A stretch of 64,000 nucleotides of DNA from Ophryocystis elektroscirrha (GCA_030141585.1 JAQIFP010000047.1:62001-126000), one strand, 5' to 3'; numbered from the stretch's first letter, positions 10,610 through 23,198 are shown. Notes: generated by a model not told the origin, from the sequence alone. Program-made: numbers and translations.

Positions 10610-12054
10610 TTACGCTTTATTAAATTGACGATATTCAGACTCAATACTTGATATTACGTAAGCTATTTGTAAATAAGTATTGGCACCTATTTATAAAAAA
10701 AAATATGGAAGCAAGTTTGTACCTTGGGACAGCCTACATTGAGCCTCTGCAAGAGTTGCAGCAATTTTAGCTTTTGATAAATCGTTTAATTGATCAGCGC
10801 TTAGTAAAACAGTTAAAATCTTTATAAAAAATAATAAAACAATATTTTTTTTTTACCTGTCGCATAAGTTTATTAACATCCCAAACTTCATCACGCACTT
10901 GATTAGCAAGTTGCATGCTGGGACTGTACACAATTTCTTTAGCTAATTCTATAGGCGGAACCTGAAGTAAAACTTTCGCTCGAAACGTTTATACCGCTGC
11001 TATTTCATTTATAGTTTCTTCAGTAATTGATGATCCATCTGATTGAAGAGTTGCAGAAGTTTGTAAAAGAGTAATTCCCATGCGTAAATCCCCATTAGAT
11101 ATTTCTAATATTTTTTCCACAGCCTGTATTTGTACTTTTAAATAATATATATACTTTAGTGCTAATATTCATATTTTCACTTTTTGCTATGTAATTTAAC
11201 TTATCCAGTTGAGCTTCTCTAGATATCTAATACACAATATAATTTATTTATTATTTTGTACGGGTTCAAACCTCTGTTTCGCACATCTGCTATATATTGG
11301 GTCAATTAATCTAATTTTTTTTTTTTTTTTTTTTTCTTACTTGGATAGATAGTTGCATATAATAATAAAACGAGTTGTTTTAGCGTAATCTTCCATTAAA
11401 CGCCTCAATGCAGATTGTGCATCAGACGTCATCATATCAGCCTCGTCTAAAATAACTATTTTCCAGTCAACACTTTTGGAATCTCTAATGCATTTTGAAC
11501 TAAAAAGTTCGATATACGTTGGTGCAACAGGGCCAGCGACTAATCGAGTCCAAGATTTTATTTTATCACGAACCACAGCTATGCCTTGAAAATATTATTG
11601 ATACAGAAACGGAACTAATACCTCGATCATCAGAGGCATTTAATTCTAAAACACGCCTTTTCATATACTCTTCTCTGAAACATAATGATATTATAAAGCA
11701 CCAACTATTTTGCTTATATATGATATATTTGAATATAATACAATTTATTACAATAGCAATAATATACCCATAGAAAGTATTTATATAATAAATTACCCGA
11801 ACAGCTGACGGCATAAAGCTAAAGCAGCGGAAGTTTTACCAGTTCCGGGAGGACCATAGAATATACAATGTGGCATCTAAATACTTAATATATATAATAA
11901 AAATACTTACATTTTTTGTTCTCAAAACAGTTTCGAGCATATTTCGAACTCCTTCCTGATGTGCTACACATTGTATGGTTTGAGGCCGACTATCATTTAT
12001 ATATTAAAAATAAATAAATATGTACTATTTCTCAACCCAGAGTAATTCTGTCAT
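10610..12054 (-). CDS. RFC4: Replication factor C small subunit, RFC4-type (yeast Rfc2-type)
   Basis: ATP-dependent clamp-loader subunit that places PCNA on primed DNA. Start at 12052-12054 ([12 protein letters not shown], the RFC box); stop at 10610-10612. Domains in order: Walker A GPPGTGKT (residues 44-51, near 11840), [10 protein letters not shown], Walker [11 protein letters not shown] (near 11450), [14 protein letters not shown], the ICNYLSK sensor, the SRC arginine-finger motif ([14 protein letters not shown], near 11300), the lid helices ([14 protein letters not shown], near 11080) and the C-terminal collar (near 10900-10613). At least eight short introns interrupt it. CNYLSK rather than CNASDK, and a spacer of about 20 residues before Walker B, favour RFC4 over RFC2. 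Clamp loading needs the other four RFC subunits, which are not in this window. Confidence 0.88.
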
Positions 12055-12280
12055 TTTTAGTTTTTATAGGTACAGTGAAATCTCAACTATTGCTTAATAA
12101 TTGCGTTATTTACCGACTTTAACGTTTAGTAAAGAAACGTAATTTTTTTTTTATCACTAAAAAATAACTAAGATCTTTTTTTTTTCTCGAAAGTAGCTAA
12201 AGTGTGAGCAATATAAAACAATTAAATAATGTATATTTTATTAGTTACTTTACACTATAAAGTATCAGCTTCTTGACACC

Positions 12281-13108
12281 ATGTTTAATCAGACATTTGC
12301 AAAAACAGCTTATAAGTCTTTATTGTCTTTGGGAACTATTTCTTTTATTCATTCTTATTTATTTGATTGGTGTCCAGTAAGTTATTATCAATAATATTCG
12401 AGCTGAATGCTTTAATAGACTGCAGGTGCATCAATGGAACCACTGATTGATAAAAAAGATAATATTCTATTATTTGAAAGACTTTCAACTCTAAACATAT
12501 TCAAAAAATTACAGCTACGTGAAGGAGATGTTGTTATTGCAAAACCCGAACCCCATTCATCATACACAGTGTGTAAACGAATTATAGGAACTGTAATAAT
12601 GACGATAATCTAAAGTATTACAGAAAAAAACTATTAAAAAAGTTGATGAAAATGGCGTTAGGAACATATTAACTAATAAATATTTTTGGCTAGAGGTAAT
12701 ATTTCACTAAATAAATATGTGATATAGGGTGATAATAAAGAAAACTCTATGGACTCAAGAATGTTTGGATACATTCCTCAAAATCAAATCATAGGCAGGG
12801 TTATTTTTAAGGTATTTAATATTTTATTTATAGCAGTTGTTAATAATATAATATACTGGTATTTTATTTTACATAATTTTATTAAAATACATTTTTTTTA
12901 AATGTATTCTAATATTAGCTGTAGCCTGCCATTGTTAATTTTTCATTTTAAGCGGCTTTATATTTGAGTTTATTTGTAGAATTATGATTTAATAAAAACA
13001 GTACAAAATTTTAATATATTTAGTTTAATATATGTTTCAATAAGAAACTTAACAGTCTTATTTCAGATTTGGCCACCAAATAAAATAACTCGATTTAGAA
13101 GGAATTAA
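12281..13108 (+). CDS. Mitochondrial inner-membrane peptidase, IMP1-like (S26 signal peptidase)
   Basis: Cleaves sorting peptides from proteins in the mitochondrial intermembrane space. Start ATG 12281; stop 13106-13108. Exon 1 ends at 12376 and intron 1 is 42 nt (12377-12418). The second exon carries the catalytic serine in GASMEP (Ser37). The lysine of the Ser-Lys dyad lies in VCKRIIG (Lys85). The next exons give WLEGDNKENSMDSRMFGY and IPQNQIIGRVIFKIWPP, the conserved GDN-x-x-x-SxDSR-x-(Y/F)G and final strands of the S26B family. Later introns of 31 and 32 nt are in frame, and a longer one precedes the last exon. An N-terminal hydrophobic segment (about residues 14-27) would anchor it. It shares a 226-bp divergent promoter region with the RFC gene. 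Confidence 0.85.
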
Positions 13109-13180
13109 ATAATTTTTTTAATTTCAATAATAAAAAAAAACGAAGCGTCAATTATATCATTTATATTTAAATATACAGAC

Positions 13181-13723
13181 TTATTGCAAATTACGCAATT
13201 TTAATTTGTTTCTGTACCAAGCCTTTCTCATAGCTTCTTTATAAGTAAGTTCGTCGACAGCACAATTCATTCCTACATGATTTTTAATATTGCCTGCAAC
13301 AGTTTCTATAGATTGCAAACTGGGCCCAGTTTGAAGAGTAAACTTCTTAATTTCGTCAACATATTGTTGTGCTTGATGAAATGTTTGTTCATCTAAATAT
13401 TCTATAGGAATGGGGACTTCAATAAACCGTGGTAAATAAACATTCATTTGAGAGATTTCATAAGTTGGCTTTGGCTGTAAAACTTTATAGTAATGTTGTG
13501 TATTTGCGACAACGGGTACGGGTATATGTCTTGTAACTTCCTTTATTGGATTCATGCAGTTCTGACGTGCAGATAAAGTTTTTCGTATTGATGTAATTTG
13601 ATTATCGAAATACGTGTTTTCGCCTTTATATTGTTTAAACGGCTGCTCAACAACACTACGCAACAGAGTACGTTCTTTTTTTTCTGGCGTCATGGAAGAA
13701 ATACATAAAGGTGATAATGCCAT
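13181..13723 (-). CDS. Alveolin, inner membrane complex protein
   Basis: Intronless, 180 aa, start at 13721-13723. Alveolins are filament-forming proteins of the subpellicular network under the flattened sacs of alveolates. The central region carries the characteristic Val/Pro/Ile-rich charged strands: EVTRHIPVPVV, then VYLPRFIEVPIPIEYLDE, both typical of alveolin repeats (E-V-P-V periodicity). The N- and C-terminal parts are not repeated; the C-terminus is basic and helical (YKEAMRKAWYRNKLKLRN). It is shorter than most IMC1-family members. It converges with the IMP1-like gene, with 72 nt between them. This is one of the two strongest taxonomic markers in the window. Confidence 0.85.
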   Translation of the reverse strand: MALSPLCISSMTPEKKERTLLRSVVEQPFKQYKGENTYFDNQITSIRKTLSARQNCMNPIKEVTRHIPVPVVANTQHYYKVLQPKPTYEISQMNVYLPRFIEVPIPIEYLDEQTFHQAQQYVDEIKKFTLQTGPSLQSIETVAGNIKNHVGMNCAVDELTYKEAMRKAWYRNKLKLRNLQ

Positions 13724-13909
13724 AGTGTTAGGTTCAATACTAATTGTATATAAGTATACTAAAATATTATAAGCTGTTATTAAGAGGCATGATAAAATAT
13801 ATTAATCAGGCATCAAGAATTAATATATTAGGGTTCCAATTACAACTTATAGATATAAGCATATTATTAAAAACTAATTTATAGTAATTTTATGTTAAAA
13901 AAAACTGCA

Positions 13910-14136
13910 TTAATCAGTGGGTTTTTTTTTATTTTTTAGTAGATCAATACAATACTCGTTTCCAATACATTTTGCTATTCCTATCGCACTGATTCCGTCC
14001 TATAAACATGCGAAAGTCAATTTGTAAGTTTATGATAATTGTTTTGCTCTATTATGTTATAATAGAATACAACCTTATTTGTTCGTAACCTCTTTACATG
14101 TAATATACTTCTATGTGATTAAATTACATCATTTTT

Positions 14137-14173
<37 letters not shown>

Positions 14174-17100
14174 AGTGCCATTATTTATCAGTGTTATTTA
14201 TCATTAAACGACAACATCCATTTTTGGTTATTTAAAAATTTATATAAATAGAATAATATTTGTATATAATTAAATATTAACATATAAATATATAAAAAGT
14301 ATTTTTGATTAAAATAAACTTTTATTTGATGTTTTACCGTATTGGCTCGTTCTGGGTTTGCTCCATATCTTAATAATATCTCAACAATATCCGTGTAATT
14401 TTTGAGCACTGCGATCATTAACGGAGATTTCTTGTTCTAAATATGATAAAAATTACGCATATATTTTACGCAGTCGAACCGGTTCACATCAACTCCCATT
14501 TTCAAAATTTTGTTTACTTCTTTCAACTGATGTTTTTCAATCGCATCACATAAGTATTTTAGCTAAAACAGCAGATAGATATGTTGCATTTATTATTACA
14601 TCAGTTGAAACGTTTTGTAATTTTTTATTTCTCCCTTCATTGTTCTGAGTGCAAAATTAAAAAAAAAAGTGAATAAATAACTGTAATATTATTATAATTA
14701 TATTATTTTTATTCATTATCTATTGATCAAAATCTATGTTTTATAGTAAAGAACTTACATTTGATTGATGCGATTCTCGTTTTAAACTAATAGATATATT
14801 TTTCCTTAAGTGTAAATCGGCGAAGATAAAACTGGCCATTGCTATAACAAACCCAAGCAAACCTAATGTAACCTGAAGCTTAAAGATTAATTAAGCGATA
14901 ATACCAGTTTTTGACCGAAGACAGCATATGACAAAAACAACTCATCCAAATAATCGACAATAAAACTGCATTTTACTTGTCGAGTCATTTTAGAAATATC
15001 ATAATCAACATATCTACATTAAAAAAAAAATGATCTATATGAGAGATTACTGCTCGATTACATCTCGATAAAAAGCAAGGTGACTGTAAACCCATTGAGT
15101 TGCTTGAAGTGACTCGGTAAGATTTTCTAAGCTCTAAAATGTTGACGATTATAAATACATTTAAATTTATTTAAATATATTTAATTTTCATTTTTCGAAA
15201 TTTCAGAACCAATACAATAACACTTATAATACACAAAGTCTTATAATAAATTAAAATTAGGTTTTATACTAATCATAAAAAAGGTTTATTTCAAAATATT
15301 AAAGAGGGTTTTCAACTATTAAGAGAGTTTTATTCTAATCGTTTACAAAATTTTATTATAAATTTTTGAAGCGTTTTCCAATAAATTTTTAATAGATTCT
15401 TATAATAATTTCTAAAGANNNNNNNNNNNNNNNNNNNNNNNNNNNNNNNNNNNNNNNNNNNNNNNNNNNNNNNNNNNNNNNNNNNNNNNNNNNNNNNNNN
15501 NNNNNNNNNNNNNNNNNNCAAAATATTAAAGAGGGTTTTCAACTATTAAGAGAGTTTTATTCTAATCGTTTACAAAATTTTATTATAAATTTTTGAAGCG
15601 TTTTCCAATAAATTTTTAATAGATTCTTATAATAATTTCTAAAGATTCTTAAAACTACCTTATGAAGGGTCTTATAACTAAACCCTACAAAGGATCTTAT
15701 ATTAACCTTACAGAGGTAATTATATCGACCTTACAGAGGTAGTTATATTAACCTTACAGAGGTAATTATATCGACCTTACAGAGGTAGTTATATTAACCT
15801 TACAGAGGGTCTTAAAGCAACCTTATAAGCTGTCTTATAATGATACTTTAGGACCCCTTTGTTGATTTAACAGCTATGTTTATATAAATTTTTTGAAGAG
15901 TTTCAAAGCATATGCTAGAAATATGGAAATGCTTTATACATAATTTTTACTCACTGAACAGCTAACGTTAGAATAGTGAAGTAATTGATTTATTGTAAAG
16001 AGTCCCAAACAAATTCTTTTTTTTACAATCTCCCCGCAAGAACCAATATGTGGTGTACATTGGAATTTGTGCTTAACTGATTTCTTAAATATGACTTTAC
16101 CAAAAAAATCAATTGTACACAAAGGTTCATCCAGACCATTGATGAGAATTATTGGCAACCGTGAATCGGTAGAACCACATAAAAAGTATTTCTTTTTAGT
16201 AAGTATACACAAGTTTTGAAAATTGTTCGGATGAGAACATCGAAAATGTAGGTTTTGTGTATATATTAATAATTTACTGATAGTTGTATATTTCTTATTT
16301 GTTTTTGGATAACAAGTGCTATCTTTGAGATTTCGGATTTTTGTAACTTTGGGGTTGTAATCTTCGGGGTAATTTAGTAATTTATACGGTGACTTGTCTT
16401 CATCGTACAAATCTCTTTGCTTCATTTGCTCTATATTCAAAAGATTTTCTTTGACATTTAATGCAGGATACTGATTGGTATTTTGAATAGGAAGCTTTAT
16501 TTGAGCTTCAGACTTTCTTGTATCATTAGTATCAAATTTATGTTCAAAATTCTCTGCATTGAAGTTAGAAGATTTTTCAAATTCATTAATTCCTTTAACT
16601 CTATTAGAATAATTTTGAAAGCTTGCGGGACTCAAATATTTACTAGTTTCCAAATCAGAATTTTCAGGGAAAAATGTAGCTAATATTAATAAATTAACAT
16701 TTTCTATAGTTGATAATGTATTTTGAAATGTATTCAAATCACGCATATGTGCAGTCATCCATTTGTGATTAGAAAACTCAAAGTCTAATTTCACTGATTT
16801 ATCTAAGCGTATTAAGCTAATTAATAACCGTTGAAAATGTTTTAGCGTTGCTAAAGACCCATCCGATGTAACAAATGTAATGTATCTATATATCTGTTCC
16901 ATATATATTACGTATTCATAAAATGTAGGAGTAAAATATTCTATCCAATCTTTTTTTTTTATACAGGCTTCAAGTGAATTTATTAATTGAATTTTATTTG
17001 GAAGTGATTCAGTACTAGAAAGAACATTTATATACGTTATTTGCTGTTTTGTATTTCTAAATAAATCATGAATTGCAATGAAAGGAAACGCTGTGTACAT

Positions 17101-19043
17101 AATGTATAAACTGCTTGCAAACCCTAAGTCATTCAATTGAAAATAAATTAATCCAAATTTAAAGTAAAGATAATTATAAAATTATTGGTAAAAAGAATTT
17201 GTTATTTATTTCAAAGAATTTATATTCATTAGTAAATGCTTAATAATATAATCTTAATTACTAAGTATAATTTGAAAATATGTGTGTATAAATAATTTGA
17301 TTACTATTAGTACTTTAATATATAATGCTTACAAAGGCTTCCATTAATGAAATACACAAGTGCAATTATTCCATAACAAAATTGAATTCTTTTTCCCGCT
17401 GGTTCTTTGGAAAACTGGAATAGAAATATTTGTAGGATATAAGTTATAGTGTATAAAATCAGATTTAAAATAAAACCGTTTCTTCTTAAAATACTTATTT
17501 CCGAAATATTTTTGATCACGTTTGATCTAGACTCCGTTAAAAATTTATTAGCTACTAATTTTTGGAATTCAGAAAATGGTTTCATAAAAAAGATAAAATG
17601 CTGTTCTATTTTGTGAATATCATTCTACATACACAATTTAGTGAATGAATTTTGTACAGATATCCGTATTTACATAGACCATTTAAATATTTTAAATTAT
17701 GCAAGGAACTTAAGTGAAAAACATATAGTTTACAATTTTTTAGCTAAAAATAAATAACTCGAAACGTAACAAAATTATAATAATAAAAAAAAAACAAATT
17801 CTAATAATTTCATCACAATAAAACAGTTTTAATAAATTCTATATCACTTACTTTAATAATTTGCGAATACTTATTTTTTGGAGTAGCTAGTTTGGATAAC
17901 GTTTCGTATGCATCGTAAACTTTTTTAACAAATGGTAGAGTAAATGTGAAAAATTGTTCCATTATTGGGTGTTTTATACACTGAACAGCATGATTTATTC
18001 TACGAAATGGATGGTGTAAAGAGCTATATATCTTATAAACTAAAATAATTCATGTTTGCAACCAAGTAAAATTACAATCTGTCGGTAGTTCCTGAATAGC
18101 ATTGAAATATTCTAATACAAAAAAATCATATTTCATCTTTTCTTCCGAATATGTTCTTAATTTATCAATTCTAAATTTAGTAAACAACCATGATGTTATT
18201 CGTTACAATTTATTCATTTTTTGGAATCCTATAAAATAATCATTAAAATCACTTTTATGTATTGGTTTGTCGATGCCCATATCCAAATTATACACAAATT
18301 TGGCTGATTTACATAAGACAATACTATAACTGAAGAGGCATTAACATTATTCGAAAACACAGATATAATATTTATTTATATGAATTTATATAATGGCTTG
18401 AGTAAACATATACCTGTGATTCAATTGCTTCATTAAGTTCCATTGTATAAGCTCTGTATTGAATATTACAAAAATAGCAAAAAATGAGATAAAAAACATT
18501 TTGTGAGACCCTCTGTTTCCATAATCTTCACTATTTTTAGTTGAGCGTTCTTTAAATAAATCCAATATATACTGAGAAAAGGTTTTCCATTCATGCCTGA
18601 CGTAAGTTACACATTTAATAATAGCAAAATTAGTGATAATTGACAGATATGTTAACACAAGGAAATTAAAAGCCTACTCTGTAATATTTTTTAAGGCGTA
18701 TCTTCTGTATATATTTAAAGATACTTTTACAACATAAAAAGCAAGGCATGTTATAATAGTAAGAAATATATACAAATGCTTATATGTTACAGATTTGAAA
18801 ATATCTGTTTTATATGATTTGCCCTCTAAAAATGCAACCGCAGCAATATGACCCAATTTAGCTAATGGCATATAAAGTTTATGAAGAAACGGGTCGAAAC
18901 TTTTATTATAATTAGACCAATCAGTACCCTAAACTCTTTTCAATATCAAAAGTTATTACATTAAAGAAACAGTATTCTTGAACAACATCTCTTTCATTTA
19001 ATAATTCAGCAAAGGTGTTTATATATAATTCTTTGCTCTCCAT
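13910..19043 (-). CDS. Multipass membrane protein with C-terminal ankyrin repeats, many exons
   Basis: I read one gene from ATG 19041-19043 (MESKELYINTFAELLNERD) to stop 13910-13912. Short introns (31-36 nt) join the upstream exons. Membrane segments visible in order: YIFLTIITCLAFYVVKVSL (near 18740), MFFISFFAIFVIF (near 18480), LILYTITYILQIFLF (near 17430), FCYGIIALVYFINGSL then SSLYIMYTAFPFIAI (17350 and 17100), and LGLLGFVIAMASFIFA (near 14840). A long hydrophilic domain with about ten cysteines lies at 17080-15950. Three ankyrin-type repeats end the protein (DAIEKHQLKEVNKILKMG, LMIAVLKNYTDIVEILLRYG, GISAIGIAKCIGNEYCIDLL). The exon ending at about 15952 stops at a GTGAGTAA donor in frame. 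The following intron of about 800 nt contains the gap. The part below 15150 could be a separate gene. Family not recognised; channel or receptor-like is possible. Confidence 0.6.
15292..15645. repeat. 127-bp direct repeat flanking an assembly gap
   Basis: Bases 15292-15418 and 15519-15645 appear identical (127 bp each, from CAAAATATTAAAG to TCTAAAGA). They directly abut both sides of the N run. Either a tandem array was collapsed at the gap, or the assembler duplicated one contig end. The repeat is intronic in the membrane-ankyrin gene. Confidence 0.85.
15419..15518. other. Assembly gap (100 N)
   Basis: Exactly 100 undetermined bases, the usual placeholder for a gap of unknown length. The 70-residue minus-strand frame that spans it is not a gene. 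Confidence 0.99.
15705..15808. repeat. 23-bp minisatellite, about 4.5 copies, alternating variants
   Basis: Copies of ACCTTACAGAGGTAATTATA followed by TCG alternate with copies having GTAGTTATATTA. This gives a 46-bp higher-order period. The array is intronic in the membrane-ankyrin gene and just downstream of the 127-bp repeat. Confidence 0.8.
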
Positions 19044-19214
19044 AATTGTTGTGTTAAGGCAACCAAAAAATAATACGATTAAATTATAAATTCATTTATA
19101 GAAAAAAATATTACACACTAATATTTTAAAAAAAACATGATAAAAACATAATTCTATGAATTTTGCATACACGACCATATTCATATCAGAATTATGAAAA
19201 AAGTAAATTTTTTC

Positions 19215-19712
19215 TTATCTAATGTATCTTCCATAATTAATATCATTTTTCCACTGATATATTTGAAGCAAGTCTTCAACAATCGATGTATTATTTAAAT
19301 TATTGTTAGGATCTAGAATATGAAATATTATGTTATAGATATATATATTTAAATTTAATTCATTAAATAATTAATTTTTTTTCTATTTTATTTCATATTT
19401 ACCTCGATCATTTACTAAGTTCGATGGAGGCACATCTGTAAAATAATTATTTATTTAGCATATTTTACACAAAGAACAATCCGTGAGGTTATAATTAGTA
19501 GCACAAACACATTTAACTTCAAAAGTAGGAGTTCCAAAAACAGTAGATCTTTGTAATTCACATCCTATTGCATTACGGTTGCAATATCTATCAAGCAAAG
19601 TTCTATGTTCGGGAGTCATTGTTTCCGATGTGCATGGAACTTTAGATGCTTTTCCTTTGATTATAAGAAAAAGTATCAAAAAAATCATTAAAGAGAATTC
19701 TACAGATTTCAA
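19215..19712 (-). CDS. Small Cys-rich secreted protein, three exons
   Basis: Start at 19710-19712. The first 23 residues (MKSVEFSLMIFLILFLIIKG...) are a signal peptide. The mature part has cysteines in VPCTSE, DRYCNRNAIGCELQ, FEVKCVCATNY and TDCSL. The spacing C-x(7)-C...C-x-C...C resembles an EGF-like or disulfide-rich module. An apparent stop after CKIC is avoided by an intron (about 33 nt, ending at an ACAG acceptor near 19442). Two short exons follow (YVPPSNLVNDR and DPNNNLNNTSIVEDLLQIYQ), ending YIR at 19215-19217. The unspliced version (85 aa, stop at 19455) remains possible. Family unrecognised. It lies just upstream of the membrane-ankyrin gene, same strand. Confidence 0.65.
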
Positions 19713-19936
19713 TTTTTACAATACTTTCCCTACATCAATAAAAAAAAAAAAACTAAGAGATTTATTGAATTATTTTATACAAAGGTAATTAATTAGACTA
19801 TTAAGCATTATAGCTTTAAAAACATAACTTTGCTTTCTTCAAATTAAATTAAGGAAAATATTTTTTTAATTCACGTATATATATATACGTGTTTTACATG
19901 CAAATATAAATAAGCATTATACGAATAATTGAGAAC

Positions 19937-20353
19937 ATGGCTACGAGTGGAATTAAGGCTAATCAAGAATTGGTTGATAAATATCAACAACTTAAATTAA
20001 AAAAGAAGTATTCATATCTACTGATTAAAATACAGAATAATCAGTTTGTGGTAATCGATGAAGGTTGTGAACAGAAATCTTTTGAAGATTTTGTAAAAGC
20101 TATAACCAAGCAAACTGATTGTTGCTATGGTATATTAGATGGCAAAAAAGTTGCTCTTATAGCCTGGAATCCTGACTCAGCAACATCCAAGTCAAAAATG
20201 CTTTTAGCAAGTAGTACTGAAGGTACAGTGTATTTCAAGAAAAAAAAAATTTATGTAGGGTTAAGTTCTTCCTTGGAAGGCGTTCATGGTTGTATAAATG
20301 TAACTGATGAAACTGACTTAAGAGAAAAACTGAATCAAAGAGGCTTGGTTTAA
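19937..20353 (+). CDS. Actin-depolymerising factor / cofilin
   Basis: Intronless, 138 aa, a normal length for single-domain ADF/cofilin. The N-terminus MATSGIKANQEL carries the conserved S-G-I/V start that binds actin. KYSYLLIKI and FVVIDEG form the central strands. The long actin-binding helix region is recognisable as WNPDSATSKSKMLLASS (family pattern W-x-PD-x-A-x-x-K-x-KM). The C-terminus GCINVTDETDLREKL is the last family segment. It severs or sequesters actin, acting in the cytoplasm where apicomplexan gliding depends on fast actin turnover. The start follows a run of non-coding AT with ATG at 19937. Its stop is only 5 nt from the stop of the convergent USP gene. Confidence 0.92.
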   Translation: MATSGIKANQELVDKYQQLKLKKKYSYLLIKIQNNQFVVIDEGCEQKSFEDFVKAITKQTDCCYGILDGKKVALIAWNPDSATSKSKMLLASSTEGTVYFKKKKIYVGLSSSLEGVHGCINVTDETDLREKLNQRGLV

Positions 20354-20358
20354 TAGTT

Positions 20359-22941
20359 TTATACACGTTCATAGAATAATAAATAAGCACTTTTGCCACA
20401 AATCTCAGATTCAGAAGATAAATAAGTTACCGAACTATCATCAAACGATATCCTGTGAAAAAAAAAATTTAGCATTAATTTTTTTCCAAAAATCAAATTA
20501 CTTTACAAATTACATAATTAATTTAATAAATAAATAGTAGTTACCATTTCCATTTTGGTTCCTTCGAATTGGGATGAGAAAAGTTACATTTTACTGTAGC
20601 TGTATAATGTCCGCCAGCTAAACTTCCGTAATGATTCGATATAGCAAAAAGCATATATTTATTATTCTTATCTTTAGTATCATTGTTATTATCTAAAACA
20701 TAATATTGCTATTTTCTTTTTTACCTTCAGTTGGACGCAAGGATGGCTTATCTTCTATACTACCTTCACTTTCGTAAGCATCTGTTTTAAATGGTTCTTT
20801 GAAATCTTTGTTGTAACTAAGAGATAAAGGAGTGAACTCCTCAATTGTTGATTCATTTTCTTCAGATGATGTCAGTTTTGTTGATACGGGAGATTTTTCG
20901 GTGTAATCAGAAGAAAGTTTATTTTCAGGACGTCTATGTTGCACAAATTCAGAGAGGTCCAATATTTTAGACGGTTTCAAAGTTATATATTGATTATTTT
21001 TCGAACGATAATTCCTACTAAAAGTTCAATTATAAATACGTATGTCAATTTAATTAATAGAATAAAAATTTTGTGTTTGCAGAATCATATATTCCTTCAA
21101 AACAATTAATCTATAAAGTTATGTATTATTACATACAGAAAAATTCGCTAGTCATAAGATATTGTTATATATATTATACTGATAATAATAATAATAATGT
21201 AGTATAAATTTATTATGTTATTATAAATTAACTATTACTATTATTTTTTACAATAATATTAATTAAGGGCTTTTGCAATAACATTATGATATTTATCTCA
21301 AAATATAAAAATAGTGAAGAAAATAATAAAACATGAATTCATAATGTCTAAAGTAGCTTTTATATAAATAAAATAATTCATGTAAGAAATAATAACTAAT
21401 TAAAAATTTAACAACAAATAAAAAGTTCAGCTAATTACTTGATAAGTAAAAAAATACCTATATATATAATTTTTAGCACAGAACTAATAAATTCTAACAA
21501 TTTAAGAAACTTCATATATAAAAATAATTACAACAACAAAATAAATTATAAATAATGTATGAAAAACTTATTATAAAATAAAATACATCAACTTAATAAC
21601 CTATTAATATTTACGTTGTTTGATGGAAGCGTTTTAGCTGGATAACTAAAATACGTGGAAGCTGCCAAATATCAAGTTGTTTATTTGCTTGAACTTGCTT
21701 TTTACACTTCTTACAATACCACATATTATCAGCGCCAAGTTGCTCTTGTTTCAAAAACTCTCTTATACATGTTTTCACATCAACTATAGTTTCTTTTTCT
21801 GATTTCATGAATTGATTCCACTATGAAAAAAGACGTTACCATTTAAAAATACTTACTGTGTAAATTAATAATGGGTCTGTTTTTGGTGACATAGAAGTGA
21901 TAGAGCAAGATATCATATATATCTGAATGATTAAAAATATAGTATGCAGAATTAAGTAGCGTATATATAATAAGAGAAGCATTTATTTTATCAATACTCA
22001 TATATTATAGTGAGTGATTTATCATACAGTTCACTCAAATTATTACTATACAACTATTAATTTGACACTATATATTACTTCAGAACGGCTCTTAGAAAAA
22101 TTAGTTGGATTAATGTTACGTTTTTGCTGCTGCTGAACCAGAGTCTGGAATGTAAGATTTTGTTCGTATGGTATTTCATTAGGACACCGATTTAGAGGAT
22201 CCCAGTAAGTAACGCGTGAAACTAGTACTTTGTTTTGTTGTCCAGTTACACGCCAGGTAATATAATCATAAATTGCAGAACATGTCACGTTCTGTTTCAG
22301 AGTTATAAGTAAGGTTGGAACTCTGTGAGACTGCGGAGTATAACGGGAACCAAAACTTATATTTAGAACAAATATATATAACTTATCAGCATTTTCTGAT
22401 AACGTTGAAAAGTCCATTGTATCAAGACTCCAGGAATTTTTACTCTGAAGTTATTTCAAAATATTAGCTCAATCTATTGTTTAAATTAAAATATACAATT
22501 CAGGCAACTAGGTTTTTCATTTACAATCAACGATGTGATATTCGTGAAATTAATATAAAAAATTACACATTAAATTAATAAAGCTTATGCTATTATGTTA
22601 TCTAATGTATGACAAAAACTATTGCAACAGTTTATTTTATTCTCAAATAATATATTTAAATATATTACTTGATAATATATATATATAATATATATAAATA
22701 TAACTTAAATTTTTAATTACTTTTGATATGAGTTCTTCGCTATACTGAGTCGATGGCACAAAATTGGGAGATTCTTCCATTTCATATGGAGTGGGATATG
22801 ATAACTGTTGCTCAAGATTCTTATACATATAATTTTCATCTGCTGAGGAATTTTCCGAGCTTTCGTCTATATCGCTTTCATGAGTATCGACGTCAACTGT
22901 CTCTAAAAGCTAAGCTAAATTAAGAAAGTACATGTATTTAT

Positions 22942-22982
<41 letters not shown>

Positions 22983-23166
22983 CTACTAGCTATAAATGCT
23001 ACATTTTTATTGTTCTATATATATATATATATTTGACTTATCCTTAATTTAAAATGATATTAAACACATATGATTTATACCAAAACATTTTTTTAGGAGT
23101 GACTGATATGAATACTACTATTATGATTTAAGATCATAGCTTTCTGCAAGCTATTATGTGATATAA

Positions 23167-23198
<32 letters not shown>

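Noticed and set aside
11240..11290. GGTTCAAACC word resembling a tRNA T-arm
   Set aside because: The flanking bases do not form a five-pair stem and no anticodon or acceptor arm fits. The segment is explained by an exon and intron of the RFC gene.
10610..12054. Possible pseudogene, because the RFC gene is broken by stops and frame changes
   Set aside because: Every break coincides with GT and AG borders, and splicing restores all conserved motifs.
15330..15542. Frame spanning the N gap
   Set aside because: It contains unknown residues and merely joins two repeat copies; the region is intronic.
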